Origin: Siphonobacter sp. SORGH_AS_0500
Lineage (GTDB): Bacteria; Bacteroidota; Bacteroidia; Cytophagales; Spirosomataceae
Length of the DNA: 64,000 nt
Direction: 5' to 3'
NCBI RefSeq assembly: GCF_002838835.1
Contig: NZ_NHPP01000007.1
Span: forward strand, 1 to 64,000
Shown here: positions 63,719 to 64,000 of the stretch, one piece after another
Layout: each line of letters starts with the position of its first letter
Numbering within the stretch: position 1 is the stretch's first letter
Notes under the pieces: generated by a model
What the model saw: the letters and a program-made list of their open reading frames with translations, nothing else
Databases searched by the model: none
What the model was told of the DNA's origin: nothing
Translations under genes and position numbers: made by a program

Positions 63719-64000
63719 CTAGCTTCCCCAGTTCTCCCGATCCAGACTTCGATACTGAATCGCCTCAGCTAAATGTTCAATTTTGATTTCTTCCGAACCC
63801 GCCAGATCCGCAATGGTTCGCGAAACGCGAAGAATACGATCGAAAGCCCGGGCGGAAAGCTGCAATTTATTCATCGCCGTCTTTAATAACATCTTGCCCG
63901 CTTCGCTTAGTGCACAAACTTGCCGAACCATCTCAGAAGACATCATGGCGTTGCAATAGATGCCCGGATTATCCTTGAACCGTTCCGTCTGAATATCGCG
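63719..64000 (-). CDS. ComM/YifB Mg-chelatase-like AAA+ ATPase, C-terminal part (truncated by window edge)
   Basis: The last 93 codons of a YifB/ComM-type protein, whose start lies beyond position 64000. The C-terminal Mg-chelatase subunit domain is clear: RDIQTERFKDNPGIYCNAMM, then LSARAFDRILRVSRTIADLAG and HLAEAIQYRSLDRENW. ComM promotes branch migration in natural transformation. The frame is open to the window edge with no internal start needed. Confidence 0.9.
   Translation of the reverse strand, partial: RDIQTERFKDNPGIYCNAMMSSEMVRQVCALSEAGKMLLKTAMNKLQLSARAFDRILRVSRTIADLAGSEEIKIEHLAEAIQYRSLDRENWGS

Noticed and set aside
1..64000. Prophage, insertion sequence, integrative element, toxin-antitoxin or defence locus
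   Set aside because: No transposase, integrase, phage structural, restriction or toxin genes were recognised in the real coding frames.
1..64000. tRNA or rRNA genes
   Set aside because: No cloverleaf with T-arm GGTTCGAATCC-like core was noticed by eye; a covariance-model search would settle it.

Overview
The window reads as a chromosomal segment of a Bacteroidota bacterium, most likely order Cytophagales (Spirosomataceae-like). The evidence is a T9SS type A sorting tail on a giant subtilase, an ECF sigma factor next to an anti-sigma/beta-barrel fusion, DUF4175, SIMPL, PepSY-like and GH172 families, the Bacteroidota -7 promoter element TAnnTTTG, and few recognisable Shine-Dalgarno sites. I see no tRNA, rRNA, CRISPR array, insertion sequence or prophage. 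Nearly everything is conserved chromosomal housekeeping and envelope biology.

Layout. 0-9 kb (mostly minus): gcvT, a GmhB-like HAD phosphatase, a small membrane protein, an FG-GAP/GH172 secreted pair, then an ECF sigma factor with a predicted dual-membrane-spanning anti-sigma factor and a divergent two-repeat PepSY lipoprotein. 8-20 kb: NAD(P)-binding reductase with a divergent HxlR regulator, uvrB, asd, 5-formyl-THF cyclo-ligase, outer-membrane and DUF2167 proteins, a redoxin, an APC permease and TerC. 20-31.5 kb: dsbD, rdgB, mlaD, glyA, tatC and the 1315-residue secreted subtilase. 31.9-34.4 kb: mreBCD on the minus strand. 34.7-60.5 kb (mostly plus): rnr, DUF4175, ybeY, mnmG, methyltransferase, Ig-like lipoprotein, TPR protein, M48-like/MORN protein, acyl-CoA ligase, APC permease (minus), purB, sbcD, sbcC, map. 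60.6-64 kb (minus): a secreted protein, Sua5, SIMPL protein, folK and the edge-truncated C-terminus of a ComM/YifB ATPase.

Three things stand out. (1) Seven genes (hxlR, uvrB, 5-formyl-THF cyclo-ligase, tatC, rnr, the MORN protein, and sbcC twice) are broken by eight single-base deletions, each in a short homopolymer; restoring one base always recovers the family sequence. This looks like systematic consensus error rather than real gene decay, so these genes are annotated over their full restored spans. (2) A 589-bp gene-free stretch at 46.36-46.94 kb is packed with DnaA-box-like sites, two parS-like sites lie just upstream of mnmG, and perfect TTATCCACA boxes are greatly over-represented from 46.5 to 63.2 kb. 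I propose an oriC neighbourhood. (3) The sigma/anti-sigma pair at 4.98-7.36 kb has the architecture of the dual membrane-spanning anti-sigma (Dma) systems described in Bacteroides.

Intergenic regions also carry several families of imperfect or perfect inverted repeats. Some act plausibly as bidirectional terminators between convergent genes; others look like dispersed mobile-type palindromes.
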